This document shows positions 52,591-61,788 of a stretch of 64,000 nucleotides of DNA, piece after piece. The notes under the pieces are model-generated. The model ran no database searches. It had not been told where the DNA came from and worked only from the letters and a program-made list of their open reading frames with translations. The DNA comes from Saccharothrix syringae (GTDB lineage: Bacteria; Actinomycetota; Actinomycetes; Mycobacteriales; Pseudonocardiaceae): the NCBI RefSeq assembly GCF_009498035.1, contig NZ_CP034550.1, positions 10,416,001 to 10,480,000 on the forward strand. Direction: 5' to 3'. Position numbers and translations under genes: made by a program. Numbering within the stretch: position 1 is the first letter of the stretch; each line of letters starts with the position of its first letter.

Positions 52591-53592
52591 CTAGTGCGAG
52601 CGGGACACCACGTACTCGCTGACCGACTCCAGGGCGTCGCGCGCGGCACCCGCCGGCAGCACGTCCAGCGTGGCCCGCGCCCGCGCCGCGTAGTCGTCCA
52701 GGGTGCGGCGCGCCCGGGTCAGCCCGGAGGACGACCGCAGCAGCTCCAGCGCCTCGAACACCTCGGCGTCGTCGAGGATGGGACCGGCGAGCAGCCGCGC
52801 CAGCCGCGAGTCCGGCTCGTCCTCCAGCGCGTAGAGCATGGGCAGGGTCTTCACGCCCTCGCGCAGGTCGGTGCCCGGCGTCTTGCCCGACTCCTCCGAC
52901 GGCGAGGCGATGTCGATGACGTCGTCGGAGATCTGGAACGCCGCGCCGATGACCTCGCCGTACGCGCGCAGCGCCTCCACCTGCTCGGGCGAGACGTCGG
53001 AGAACATCGCGCCGAAGCGGGCGGCGGTGGCGATCAGCGACCCGGTCTTCTCCGCGATCGTGGTCAGGTAGTGCGACACCGGGTCCTCGCCCTGGCGCGG
53101 GCCCATGGTCTCGCGCATCTGGCCGGTGACCAGCTCGGAGAACGTCTCGGCGATGATCCGCGCCGCCCCGGTGCCCAGGTCGGCCACCAGCGCGGAGGCG
53201 TGCGCGAACAGGTAGTCGCCGGTGAGGATGGCGATGCTGTTGTCCCACTTGGCGTTGGCCGACGCCGCGCCGCGGCGCATGGTGGCCTCGTCCATCACGT
53301 CGTCGTGGTAGAGCGTGGCCAGGTGGGTGAGCTCGACGACCGCCGCGGCCTTGATCACGCTGTCGCGGTCCCACGAACCGCCGAACTGGGCGGACAGGAT
53401 GGTGAACAGCGGGCGGATGCGCTTGCCGCCCGCCTCGACCAGGTGCAGGGACGTCTCCATCACCGGGTGGAACTCGCTCTGCACGACCTTGTGCAGCAGC
53501 TCCTCCACCTCGGCCAGACCGCCCTGCACCACCTCCGCGAGCACGGGGTCCGCCAACCGGAACCCCGTCCCCGCCCGCTCGCTACTGGTCAC
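52591..53592 (-). CDS. Polyprenyl diphosphate synthase (long-chain, trans)
   Basis: 333 residues with first Asp-rich motif DDVMD (97-101) and second DDVID (223-227), GGKRIRP near residue 55, and KTG around 182. The residues 4 and 5 before the first motif are Thr and Ala, small side chains that allow long products, as expected for the menaquinone side-chain synthase (GrcC/HepPP type). It follows nuoN by only 21 bp on the same strand, so it is probably co-transcribed with complex I, which uses menaquinone. Confidence 0.92.
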   Translation of the reverse strand: MTSSERAGTGFRLADPVLAEVVQGGLAEVEELLHKVVQSEFHPVMETSLHLVEAGGKRIRPLFTILSAQFGGSWDRDSVIKAAAVVELTHLATLYHDDVMDEATMRRGAASANAKWDNSIAILTGDYLFAHASALVADLGTGAARIIAETFSELVTGQMRETMGPRQGEDPVSHYLTTIAEKTGSLIATAARFGAMFSDVSPEQVEALRAYGEVIGAAFQISDDVIDIASPSEESGKTPGTDLREGVKTLPMLYALEDEPDSRLARLLAGPILDDAEVFEALELLRSSSGLTRARRTLDDYAARARATLDVLPAGAARDALESVSEYVVSRSH

Positions 53593-53613
53593 GACTGCAG
53601 AGCCTACGTACCA

Positions 53614-55221
53614 CTAGAAGATGAACGCGCCGGTACCCGCCCATTCGAGCACCTTCGGCGGCCAGACGCCGAGCACGAGGGTGAACAGCACGCCCATCGT
53701 GATCGCCATCGTGGTGAAGGCACCCGGCACGCTCACCGCCGGGCCGTCGGCGGCGGGCTCGCTGAAGTACATCAGCACGATCACCCGCAGGTAGAAGAAC
53801 GCGGCCACCGCGCTGGCCACCAGCGCGATCACCACCAGCGGCACCATGTCCGCCTCGACCGCGGCCGCGAACACCACGAACTTGCCGACGAAACCGCTGG
53901 TCAGCGGCAGGCCGGCGAGCGCGAGCAGCAGGAAGGTGAACACGCCCGCCACCACCGGCGACCGCTTGGCCAGGCCCGCCCACTGCGACAGGTGGGTGGC
54001 CTCGCCGTCGGCGTTGCGCACCAGGCTGACCACGCCGAACGCGGCGATCGTGGTGAAGCCGTAGGCCATCAGGTAGAACATCGTGCCCGACAGCCCCTGG
54101 TCGTTCAGCGAGATCGCGCCGACGAGCAGGAAGCCCGCGTGCGCCACCGACGAGTAGGCGATCATGCGCTTGACGTCGGTCTGGGTCAGGCCCAGCACCG
54201 CGCCGATCACCATCGACGCGATGGCCACGCCCCAGAGCACGCCCTCCCACTCCCAGCTGGACCGCTCGAACGCGCCGTAGAGCACGCGCAGGATGCCGCC
54301 GAACGCGGCGACCTTCGTGCACGCCGCCATGAACGCCGTCACCGGCGTCGGCGAGCCCTGGTAGACGTCCGGGGTCCAGGCGTGGAACGGGCCGACCGAT
54401 GCCTTGAACAGCAGGCCCACCACCAGCAGGCCGAAGCCCGCGTACAGCAGCGTGTCGGACCGGTCGGTGGCCGTGGTGGCGGTGGCGATGTCGGCCAGCT
54501 TCACCGAGCCCGCGTAGCCGTAGAGCAGGGCCACGCCGTAGAGGAAGAACGCCGACGCGAACGCGCCCAGCAGGAAGTACTTCACCGCAGCCTCCTGCGA
54601 CAGCAGGCGGCGGCGGCGCGCCAGGCCGCACATCAGGTACAGCGGCAGCGACAGCACTTCCAGCGCGATGAACATGGTGAGCAGGTCGTTGGCCGCGACG
54701 AAGGTCATCATGCCGCCGAGCGCGAACAGCGTCAGCGGGAACACCTCGGTCTGCATGCCGAACCGGGACGCCTGCTCGCGCGTCATCAGCGCCGCGCCCG
54801 GCCCGCCCTGGGGCGCGCCGGGCCGGTCGCGGTAGATGCCGCCGGTGGGCGACGCCTCCGGCATGAACGCGCCGCCGGGCTCGACGGACCGGTCCGCGAT
54901 CAGCAGCACCGCGCCCAGGGCGAGCAGCAGCAGCGTGGCCCACAGGAAGATCGTCGGCTGGTCGACCGAGATGGTGCCCGAGAAGGTGGTCCGGCCCTGC
55001 TCGGGCGCGTCGGAGGCGTAGCCGATCAGCAGCACGCCCGCGCCGACCAGGGTGACCAGGGTGAGCGCGACCTGCGCGCCCCACCGCGCCGTCTTGGGCA
55101 GGAAAGCCTCGACGAGCACGCCGGCGCACGCCGCGCCGAGCACGACCAACAACGGCCACACCGCCGAGTACTCGATCTCCGGCGCTTGGAGCCGCTCCAC
55201 CTGCGAGAGGAACGTCGTCAC
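53614..55221 (-). CDS. nuoN: NADH-quinone oxidoreductase subunit N
   Basis: 535 residues, antiporter-like membrane subunit of complex I with about 14 helices. The characteristic lysines and GxxxPFHAWTPDVYQGSPTPVTAF segment (about 285-310) are present. Last nuo gene of the operon, 1 bp after nuoM. A loop insertion between helices 2 and 3 carries a Gly/Pro-rich segment. Confidence 0.96.
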   Translation of the reverse strand: MTTFLSQVERLQAPEIEYSAVWPLLVVLGAACAGVLVEAFLPKTARWGAQVALTLVTLVGAGVLLIGYASDAPEQGRTTFSGTISVDQPTIFLWATLLLLALGAVLLIADRSVEPGGAFMPEASPTGGIYRDRPGAPQGGPGAALMTREQASRFGMQTEVFPLTLFALGGMMTFVAANDLLTMFIALEVLSLPLYLMCGLARRRRLLSQEAAVKYFLLGAFASAFFLYGVALLYGYAGSVKLADIATATTATDRSDTLLYAGFGLLVVGLLFKASVGPFHAWTPDVYQGSPTPVTAFMAACTKVAAFGGILRVLYGAFERSSWEWEGVLWGVAIASMVIGAVLGLTQTDVKRMIAYSSVAHAGFLLVGAISLNDQGLSGTMFYLMAYGFTTIAAFGVVSLVRNADGEATHLSQWAGLAKRSPVVAGVFTFLLLALAGLPLTSGFVGKFVVFAAAVEADMVPLVVIALVASAVAAFFYLRVIVLMYFSEPAADGPAVSVPGAFTTMAITMGVLFTLVLGVWPPKVLEWAGTGAFIF

Positions 55222-55222
55222 G

Positions 55223-56785
55223 TCACTTGCCTTCCTGCGCGACCGGGTCGGCCACCCCGACCTCGCTGAGCGTCGCCCCGACGGACGGGGTGATCACGTC
55301 CAACACCGGCTTCGGGTAGAAGCCCAGCACCAAGATCAGCGCCACGAGCGGGGCGAGCACGGCCAGCTCGCGCTTGTTCAGGTCGGGCACGGACGCGCGC
55401 TCGGGGTCGACCGCCGCGCCGGGGCCGCCCACCAGGTCCACCAGCGCGCTGCCGCGCACCGGGCCCTGGAAGACCCGCTGGTAGAGCCACAGCACGTACA
55501 GGGCGGCGAGGACCATGCCGACCGCGGCGACGACCGTGTAGACCGGCTGGTTCGGGTAGGAGCCGATGAGCACCAGGAACTCGCTGACGAACGAGTTGGT
55601 GCCCGGCAGCGCCAGCGACGACAGGCCCGCCAGGAAGAACAGCCCGCCCAGCACCGGGGTCAGCTTGGCCATGCCGCCGTAGTCCTCGATCAGGCGCGAC
55701 CCGCCGCGGGCCATCACCATGCCGACGACCAGGAACAGCATGCCGGTGGAGATGCCGTGGTTGACCATGTAGAGCACCGCGCCCGCGCCGGCCTGCGAGC
55801 TGAACGCGAAGATGCCCAGCGCGATGAAGCCGAAGTGCGCGATCGAGGTGTAGGCCACGAACCGCTTCATGTCGGACTGGCCCACGGCCAGCAGCGAGCC
55901 GTAGACGATGCCCACGACCGCGAGCACGAGCACCAGCGGCGCGAGCTCCCGGCTCGCCGCCGGGAACAGCGGCAGGCAGTAGCGCAGGAAGCCGAACGTG
56001 CCGATCTTGTCCAGCACGCCGACCAGCAGCACGCCCGCGCCCACCGGCGCCTCGGCACCGGCGTCGGGCAGCCACGTGTGCAGCGGCACCAGCGGCGCCT
56101 TGATGGCGAAGGCCACGAAGAAGCCGAGGAACAGCCAGATCTGCGTGGACAGCGGCGCGTCCCGGGTGACGGTGACCAGGGTCTCCCAGTCGAACGTGCC
56201 CTGGCCGATCTCCTCCCGGCTCACCACGTACAGGCCGATCACCGAGGCCAGCATGATCAGGCCGCCGAACAGCGAGTACAGGAAGAACTTCATGGCCGCG
56301 TACTGCCGGTTCGGCCCGCCGAAGCGGCCGATCAGGAAGTACATCGGGACCAGCACGGCCTCGAAGAACACGTAGAACAGGAACACGTCGGTGGCGGCGA
56401 ACACGCCGACCATGCCGGTCTGCATGGCCAGCAGCAGCGCCAGGAACCCGCCCGCGCTGCGGCCCTCGGGCAGCCGGTCGGCCCACGAGCCGCCGATCAC
56501 CACGGGCACCAGGATCGCGATCAGCGCGATCATCACCAGCGCGATGCCGTCCACGCCGAACGACAGGTGCACGCCCAGCGCCGGGATCCAGTCCGCCGAG
56601 CTGGTCAGCTGCAACCGCTCGCCGCCGGGGTCGTAGGCGGTCCACGCCAGCACGGCGAGGGCCAGCTCGACCAGCGACACCGCCAGCGCGACCGACTTGG
56701 CCAGGCCGTCGTTGCCCCGCAGGAACGCCACCACCAGGCTGCCCACCAGGGGCAGCAGGAGCAGCGCGATCAGCACCCAGCTCAC
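55223..56785 (-). CDS. nuoM: NADH-quinone oxidoreductase subunit M
   Basis: 520 residues, proton-pumping antiporter-like subunit. The FAIKAPLVPLHTWLPDAGAEAPV motif with the proton-channel lysine is present (about 225-248). The start overlaps the nuoL stop by 4 bp. Standard length. Confidence 0.96.
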   Translation of the reverse strand: MSWVLIALLLLPLVGSLVVAFLRGNDGLAKSVALAVSLVELALAVLAWTAYDPGGERLQLTSSADWIPALGVHLSFGVDGIALVMIALIAILVPVVIGGSWADRLPEGRSAGGFLALLLAMQTGMVGVFAATDVFLFYVFFEAVLVPMYFLIGRFGGPNRQYAAMKFFLYSLFGGLIMLASVIGLYVVSREEIGQGTFDWETLVTVTRDAPLSTQIWLFLGFFVAFAIKAPLVPLHTWLPDAGAEAPVGAGVLLVGVLDKIGTFGFLRYCLPLFPAASRELAPLVLVLAVVGIVYGSLLAVGQSDMKRFVAYTSIAHFGFIALGIFAFSSQAGAGAVLYMVNHGISTGMLFLVVGMVMARGGSRLIEDYGGMAKLTPVLGGLFFLAGLSSLALPGTNSFVSEFLVLIGSYPNQPVYTVVAAVGMVLAALYVLWLYQRVFQGPVRGSALVDLVGGPGAAVDPERASVPDLNKRELAVLAPLVALILVLGFYPKPVLDVITPSVGATLSEVGVADPVAQEGK

Positions 56786-58716
56786 GAGAACCTCACCATC
56801 AGCAGCGCGCCCAGGACGAAGACCGCACCCAGGAGCATGGAGAGCGCGTACGAGCGGACGAACCCGGTCTGGAGCCTGCGCAGCCGGCCCGAGCTACCGC
56901 CCAGCAGCGCCGCCGACCCGTTGACCAGGCCGTCGACGCCCTTGTTGTCGACGAACACCAGCGCGCGGGTGAGCCAGGTGCCCGGCCGCGCGAACAGCGC
57001 CTCGTTGAGCGCGTTGCCGTACAGGTCGTTGCGCGCGGCGCGGACCGGGAACGACACCCGCTGCGGGCGCTCCACCGGCTGGTCGCCGCGCAGGAACAGG
57101 GCGAACCCGAGCAGCGCGCCCAGCAGCGACAGGCCCAGCACCAGGAAGTTGACCACGGTGTGGTCGAGCACGCCGTGCGCCTCCTGGAGCTCGCCCAGCG
57201 ACGGGGCGAGCCAGCCGGCCAGGTTGTGGTCCGACTCGAAGAACCAGCCCGCGCCGACCGAGCCGAAGGCCAGCACGATCATCGGGATCGTCATGGTCAG
57301 CGGCGACTCGTGCGGGTGGTACTCGCGGCCGTCCTCGGAGCGCAGCCCGGTGTAGCGCGGCTTGCCCAGGAACACCAGGACGAACAGGCGGGTCATGTAG
57401 AACGCGGTGATGCCCGCGCCCAGGGCCGCGACGCCGCCGAACACCCAGCCGCGCCACCCCTCCATGCCGAACGCCGCGCCGATGATGGCGTCCTTGGAGA
57501 AGTAGCCGGACAGGAACGGGAAGCCGATCAGCGCCAGGTAGCCGAGCGTCCAGGTGACGAAGGTGATCGGCATCTTCTTGGCCAGGCCGCCCATCCGGCG
57601 GATGTTGCCCTCGTCGTTCATGCCGTGCATGACCGAACCGGCGCCGAGGAACAGCCCGGCCTTGAAGAAGCCGTGCGTGAGCAGGTGCATGATGCCCAGC
57701 GCGTAGCCGATCGGGCCCAGGCCCACGGCCAGGATCATGTAGCCGATCTGGCTGACCGTGGAGTAGGCCAGCACCTTCTTGAAGTCGTCGTAGGCGCAGC
57801 CGATGACGCACCCGATCAGCAGCGTCAGCGCGCCGATGATCATCACGACCAGGCGGCCGTCCTCGGACAGGTTGTAGATCGGGTTGGACCGGGCGATGAG
57901 GTACACGCCCGCGGTGACCATGGTGGCCGCGTGGATCAGGGCGGACACCGGGGTGGGGCCGGCCATCGCGTCGGGCAACCACGCCTGGAGCGGGAACTGG
58001 CCGGACTTGCCGCACGCGCCGAGCAGCAGCAGGAGCGTGACGGCCAGGACCTCGGCCGAGGACAGCTCGCCGACGCGGGCGAACACCTCGGTGTACTGGG
58101 TGGTGCCCAGCTCCTTGAACAGGATGAAGATGGCGATCGCGAGGCCCAGGTCGCCGACCCGGTTCATCAGGAACGCCTTCTTCGCGGCCGACGCCGCCTC
58201 CGGCTTGTACTGGTACCAGCCGATGAGCAGGTAGGAGGCGAGGCCCACGCCCTCCCAGCCGAAGTACAGGGTCACGAAGCCGTTGCCCAGCACCAGCAGC
58301 AGCATCGCGGCGACGAACAGGTTCAGGTAGGCGAAGAACTTCCGCCGCCCGGCCTCGTGCGCCATGTAGCCGATCGAGTAGATGTGGATCAGCGCGCCCA
58401 CACCGGTGATGAGCAGCACGAACGTCAACGACAGCGGGTCCAGGCGCAGCCCGAACTCCACGTTCAGCGCGTTGACCGGCACCCAGTCGAACAGGTGCAG
58501 CTCGCTGGTGCGCTCCTCCGGGCCCTTGGCGAGCACGTCGGCGAACAGCGCGACCCCGTACCCGAACGCGGCGATCACGGTGGCGCAGCCCAGCAGGTGA
58601 CCCCACTTGTCGGTGCGCCGGCCGCCGAGCAGCAGCACCAGCGCGCCGAACGCCGGCAGGGCGAGCAACAGCCAGGCGAGACTCCCGATCCCGCCGGCCG
58701 CAACAGGTTCCGTCAC
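56782..58716 (-). CDS. nuoL: NADH-quinone oxidoreductase subunit L
   Basis: 644 residues, the largest antiporter-like subunit with the long lateral helix at the C-terminus. Motifs GWEGVGLASYLLIG and KSGQFPLQAWLPDAMAGPTPVSALIHAATMV mark the proton channel. It lies 10 bp after nuoK and overlaps nuoM by 4 bp. Confidence 0.96.
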   Translation of the reverse strand: MTEPVAAGGIGSLAWLLLALPAFGALVLLLGGRRTDKWGHLLGCATVIAAFGYGVALFADVLAKGPEERTSELHLFDWVPVNALNVEFGLRLDPLSLTFVLLITGVGALIHIYSIGYMAHEAGRRKFFAYLNLFVAAMLLLVLGNGFVTLYFGWEGVGLASYLLIGWYQYKPEAASAAKKAFLMNRVGDLGLAIAIFILFKELGTTQYTEVFARVGELSSAEVLAVTLLLLLGACGKSGQFPLQAWLPDAMAGPTPVSALIHAATMVTAGVYLIARSNPIYNLSEDGRLVVMIIGALTLLIGCVIGCAYDDFKKVLAYSTVSQIGYMILAVGLGPIGYALGIMHLLTHGFFKAGLFLGAGSVMHGMNDEGNIRRMGGLAKKMPITFVTWTLGYLALIGFPFLSGYFSKDAIIGAAFGMEGWRGWVFGGVAALGAGITAFYMTRLFVLVFLGKPRYTGLRSEDGREYHPHESPLTMTIPMIVLAFGSVGAGWFFESDHNLAGWLAPSLGELQEAHGVLDHTVVNFLVLGLSLLGALLGFALFLRGDQPVERPQRVSFPVRAARNDLYGNALNEALFARPGTWLTRALVFVDNKGVDGLVNGSAALLGGSSGRLRRLQTGFVRSYALSMLLGAVFVLGALLMVRFS

Positions 58717-58726
58717 CGGTGACCCC

Positions 58727-59026
58727 TTAGTACTTCAGCAGGTTGGAATCGTCGACCGAGGCCGAGCGACGCGTCTTGAAGATCGCCATGATGATCGCCA
58801 GGCCCACCACGACCTCGGCGGCGGCCACGACCATCACGAAGAACGCCATCACCTGGCCGTCCAGCCCGCCGTTGACGCGGGCGAAGGTGACCAGGCTGAG
58901 GTTCACCGCGTTGAGCATCAGCTCCACGCACATGAACACCACGATGGCGTTGCGCCGCACCAGGACGCCGACCGCGCCGATGCTGAACAGCAGCGCGGAC
59001 AGCAGCAGGTAGTAGGTGGGGGTCAC
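58727..59026 (-). CDS. nuoK: NADH-quinone oxidoreductase subunit K
   Basis: 99 residues from a GTG overlapping the nuoJ stop (GTGA). Three transmembrane helices with the conserved glutamates (in [11 protein letters not shown] and [10 protein letters not shown]) needed for proton transfer. Standard length. Confidence 0.95.
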   Translation of the reverse strand: MTPTYYLLLSALLFSIGAVGVLVRRNAIVVFMCVELMLNAVNLSLVTFARVNGGLDGQVMAFFVMVVAAAEVVVGLAIIMAIFKTRRSASVDDSNLLKY

Positions 59027-59868
59027 GACGGCTCTCCCTTGAGCGCGCGGGCGTCGGGCTGGGGCCCGGTGCCGGACACCTCCGCGACGTCGTCGTCGAG
59101 GCGTTCCCGGGCGGTCGTCTCCACCAGCTCGGACAGCGACTCGGTGGACACCGAGCCGTCCGGCAGCAGGGCGGGCGTGGCCACCGAGTTGGCGGTGGCG
59201 AACACGCCGGGACCGGGCAGCGAGCCGGGGCGCGGACCGCGGAAGCGCTCCTCGACCAGCTCGCGCTGGGACTTCTTGGCGTCCTTGCCGGTGCGCGAGG
59301 AGAAGGCCAGCACCATCGCGCCGACCGCCGCGGTGATCAGCAGCGCGGAGGTCAGCTCGAACGGGAACAGGTAGTCGGTGAACAGCGCCTGGCCGATGTT
59401 GGCCACGTTGCCGCCGTTCTGGGTGTTCTCCTCGACCAGGCCGACCGCGTCCACGTCGGTCAGCGCGCGGGCCAGGGAGCTGACCACCAGGGCGGCGAAG
59501 CCGACGCCGAGCACGGCCGCGGCCAGCCGCTGGCCGCGCAGCACCTCGACCACCGAGTCCGAGCTGTCCCGGCCGACCATCATCAGCACGAACAGGAACA
59601 GCATCATGATCGCGCCGGTGTAGACGATGATCTGCACGAAGCCGAGGAACGGCGCCTGCTGGACCATGTAGAGCACGCCGAGGCTGAGCATGGTCAGCAC
59701 CAGCCACAGCGCCGAGTGCACGGCGTTGCGCGCGAAGAGCATGCCCAGCGCGCCCGCGAGGGCGAGCGGGCCCAGCACCCAGAACGCGACCGCCTCGCCG
59801 GTGGTGACGGTGTCCACCACCCGCTCGACCGCGTCGGGCTGCTGGAGCAGCAGCAGCGAGGGGGTCAC
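59023..59868 (-). CDS. nuoJ: NADH-quinone oxidoreductase subunit J
   Basis: 281 residues from a GTG overlapping the nuoI stop. Five transmembrane helices (about 25-200, with [21 protein letters not shown]) are followed by a hydrophilic C-terminal extension of about 80 residues, longer than in many bacteria. Helices near residues 60-100 form the pi-bulge coupling region. Confidence 0.94.
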   Translation of the reverse strand: MTPSLLLLQQPDAVERVVDTVTTGEAVAFWVLGPLALAGALGMLFARNAVHSALWLVLTMLSLGVLYMVQQAPFLGFVQIIVYTGAIMMLFLFVLMMVGRDSSDSVVEVLRGQRLAAAVLGVGFAALVVSSLARALTDVDAVGLVEENTQNGGNVANIGQALFTDYLFPFELTSALLITAAVGAMVLAFSSRTGKDAKKSQRELVEERFRGPRPGSLPGPGVFATANSVATPALLPDGSVSTESLSELVETTARERLDDDVAEVSGTGPQPDARALKGEPS

Positions 59869-60431
59869 TTCCGCGCCTCCTCGGGTCCGGTCTCGACCGT
59901 GGCGCCCTCGGGCACGCCGGCCTTCCGCGCCAGCTCCGGCCCGTTGACGTAGTAGTCCTGCTCGTTCTCGCCCAGCCGCATCGGGTGGGGCGGCTGCTCC
60001 ATGCCGGGCAGCAGGGGCGCGAGCAGGTCCTCCTTGGTGTAGATCAGCTTCTGGCGGTCGTCGTCGGCCAGCTCGTACTCGTTGGTCATGGTGAGCGAGC
60101 GGGTCGGGCACGCCTCGATGCACAGGCCGCAGCCGATGCACCGCAGGTAGTTGATCTGGTAGTCCTTGCCGTAGCGCTCACCGGGCGAGTAGCGCTCGTC
60201 GGCGGTGTTGTCGCCGCCCTCGACGAAGATCGCGTCCGCCGGGCAGGCCCACGCGCACAGCTCGCAGCCCACGCACTTCTCCAGCCCGTCCGGGTGCCGG
60301 TTGAGCTGGTGGCGGCCGTGGAACCGCGGCGCGGTGACCTTCTTGACCTCGGGGTACTCCTCGGTGACGACCTTCTTGAACATCGTGCCGAAGGTGACGC
60401 CGAAGCCCTTCACGGGATCAAAGACGCCCAT
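59865..60431 (-). CDS. nuoI: NADH-quinone oxidoreductase subunit I
   Basis: 188 residues with two complete ferredoxin motifs ([12 protein letters not shown] and [12 protein letters not shown]) for clusters N6a/N6b. The start overlaps the end of nuoH by 14 bp. This is the main-operon copy; a second NuoI-like protein is encoded at 36074-36628. Confidence 0.95.
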   Translation of the reverse strand: MGVFDPVKGFGVTFGTMFKKVVTEEYPEVKKVTAPRFHGRHQLNRHPDGLEKCVGCELCAWACPADAIFVEGGDNTADERYSPGERYGKDYQINYLRCIGCGLCIEACPTRSLTMTNEYELADDDRQKLIYTKEDLLAPLLPGMEQPPHPMRLGENEQDYYVNGPELARKAGVPEGATVETGPEEARK

Positions 60432-61788
60432 CGCCGGCCTCCTTTCCCGCCGGGGCGGACTGCTGGGGTGCTGCGTCCGGAGCGGCCGCGGCGACCGCCG
60501 CGTGCTCCCTGGGCAGGTCGGCCACCTGGACCTTCCGCCGCGGCGGCGCCTTGGGCACCTGGAGGTCCAGCGGCGGCACGGGGAAGCCGCCGCCGGTGAC
60601 CGGCACGGCGTTCGGGTCGTGCGGCTCGCGTTTGTCGGGCAGCAGGAACGCCACGAGCAGCACGATCGCCAGGAACGCGCCGATCACGATCAGGCCCGTG
60701 GTGGCGTCCAGGCCGCCCTGGGTCTCCCACTCCTGGCGCAGGAAGCGCATGAACGCCACCGCGACGAACCACACCAGCGCGACCGGGACCAGGAACTTCC
60801 AGCCCAGCCGCATGAACTGGTCGTAGCGCAGGCGGGGCAGCGTGCCGCGCAGCCAGATGAACAGGAACAGGAACAGCAGCGTCTTGACCACGAACCACAG
60901 CAGGCCGAACCAGCCGCTGTTGAGCACGTGGTCGTCGCCGACGAACGGGAACTTCCAGCCGCCCAGGAACAGCGTGGTGGCCAGCGCCGAGACGGTCACC
61001 ATGTTGACGTACTCGGCGAGGAAGAACAGCGCGAACTTCAGCGAGCTGTACTCGGTGTGGAAGCCGCCGACCAGCTCCGACTCGGCCTCGGGGAGGTCGA
61101 ACGGCGCCCGGTTGGTCTCGCCGACCATGCTGATCACGTAGATGACGAAGCTGACCGGCAGCACGATGCCGAACCAGCCGGGCAGCGCGCCGCCGAGGAT
61201 CGGCTGGCTCTGGGCGTTGACGATGTCCGAGGTTGACAGCGAGTGCGAGTGCATGACGACCGCGACGATCGACAGGCCCATCGCGATCTCGTAGGAGATG
61301 ACCTGCGCGGCCGAGCGCAGCGCGCCCAGCAGCGGGTAGGGCGAGCCGGACGCCCAGCCCGACAGCACGATGCCGTACACGCCGAGCGAGGAGCAGGCCA
61401 GCACCACCAGCACGCCGACCGGCAGGTCGACCAGCTGGAGCGCGGTGCGCTCGCCGAAGATCGAGACCTCGCCGCCGAGCGGGATGACCGAGAACGCGAC
61501 GAACGCGGGGATGCAGGAGATCACCGGCGCCAGGAAGTACACCCACTTGTCGGCCAGGACCGGGCGGATGTCCTCCTTGAACGCCAGCTTCAGGCCGTCG
61601 GCCAGCGACTGCAGCCAGCCGCCGGGGCCGACCCGGTTCGGGCCGGGGCGCTGCTGCATCCGGGCGACGACCTTGCGCTCCCAGTTGATCATGAACAGGG
61701 TCATCAGGACGAGGAACGCGAAGATGCCCACGACCTTGACGACGATCAGCCAGAGCGGGTCGTCGGCGATCAGTTCTGCGGTGCTCAT
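60418..61788 (-). CDS. nuoH: NADH-quinone oxidoreductase subunit H
   Basis: 456 residues from ATG 61788. Eight-plus transmembrane helices forming the quinone chamber, with [30 protein letters not shown] and [25 protein letters not shown] signatures. A C-terminal cytoplasmic extension of about 60 Pro/Ala-rich residues is an actinobacterial feature. Its start overlaps the nuoG stop by 4 bp. Confidence 0.96.
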   Translation of the reverse strand: MSTAELIADDPLWLIVVKVVGIFAFLVLMTLFMINWERKVVARMQQRPGPNRVGPGGWLQSLADGLKLAFKEDIRPVLADKWVYFLAPVISCIPAFVAFSVIPLGGEVSIFGERTALQLVDLPVGVLVVLACSSLGVYGIVLSGWASGSPYPLLGALRSAAQVISYEIAMGLSIVAVVMHSHSLSTSDIVNAQSQPILGGALPGWFGIVLPVSFVIYVISMVGETNRAPFDLPEAESELVGGFHTEYSSLKFALFFLAEYVNMVTVSALATTLFLGGWKFPFVGDDHVLNSGWFGLLWFVVKTLLFLFLFIWLRGTLPRLRYDQFMRLGWKFLVPVALVWFVAVAFMRFLRQEWETQGGLDATTGLIVIGAFLAIVLLVAFLLPDKREPHDPNAVPVTGGGFPVPPLDLQVPKAPPRRKVQVADLPREHAAVAAAAPDAAPQQSAPAGKEAGDGRL

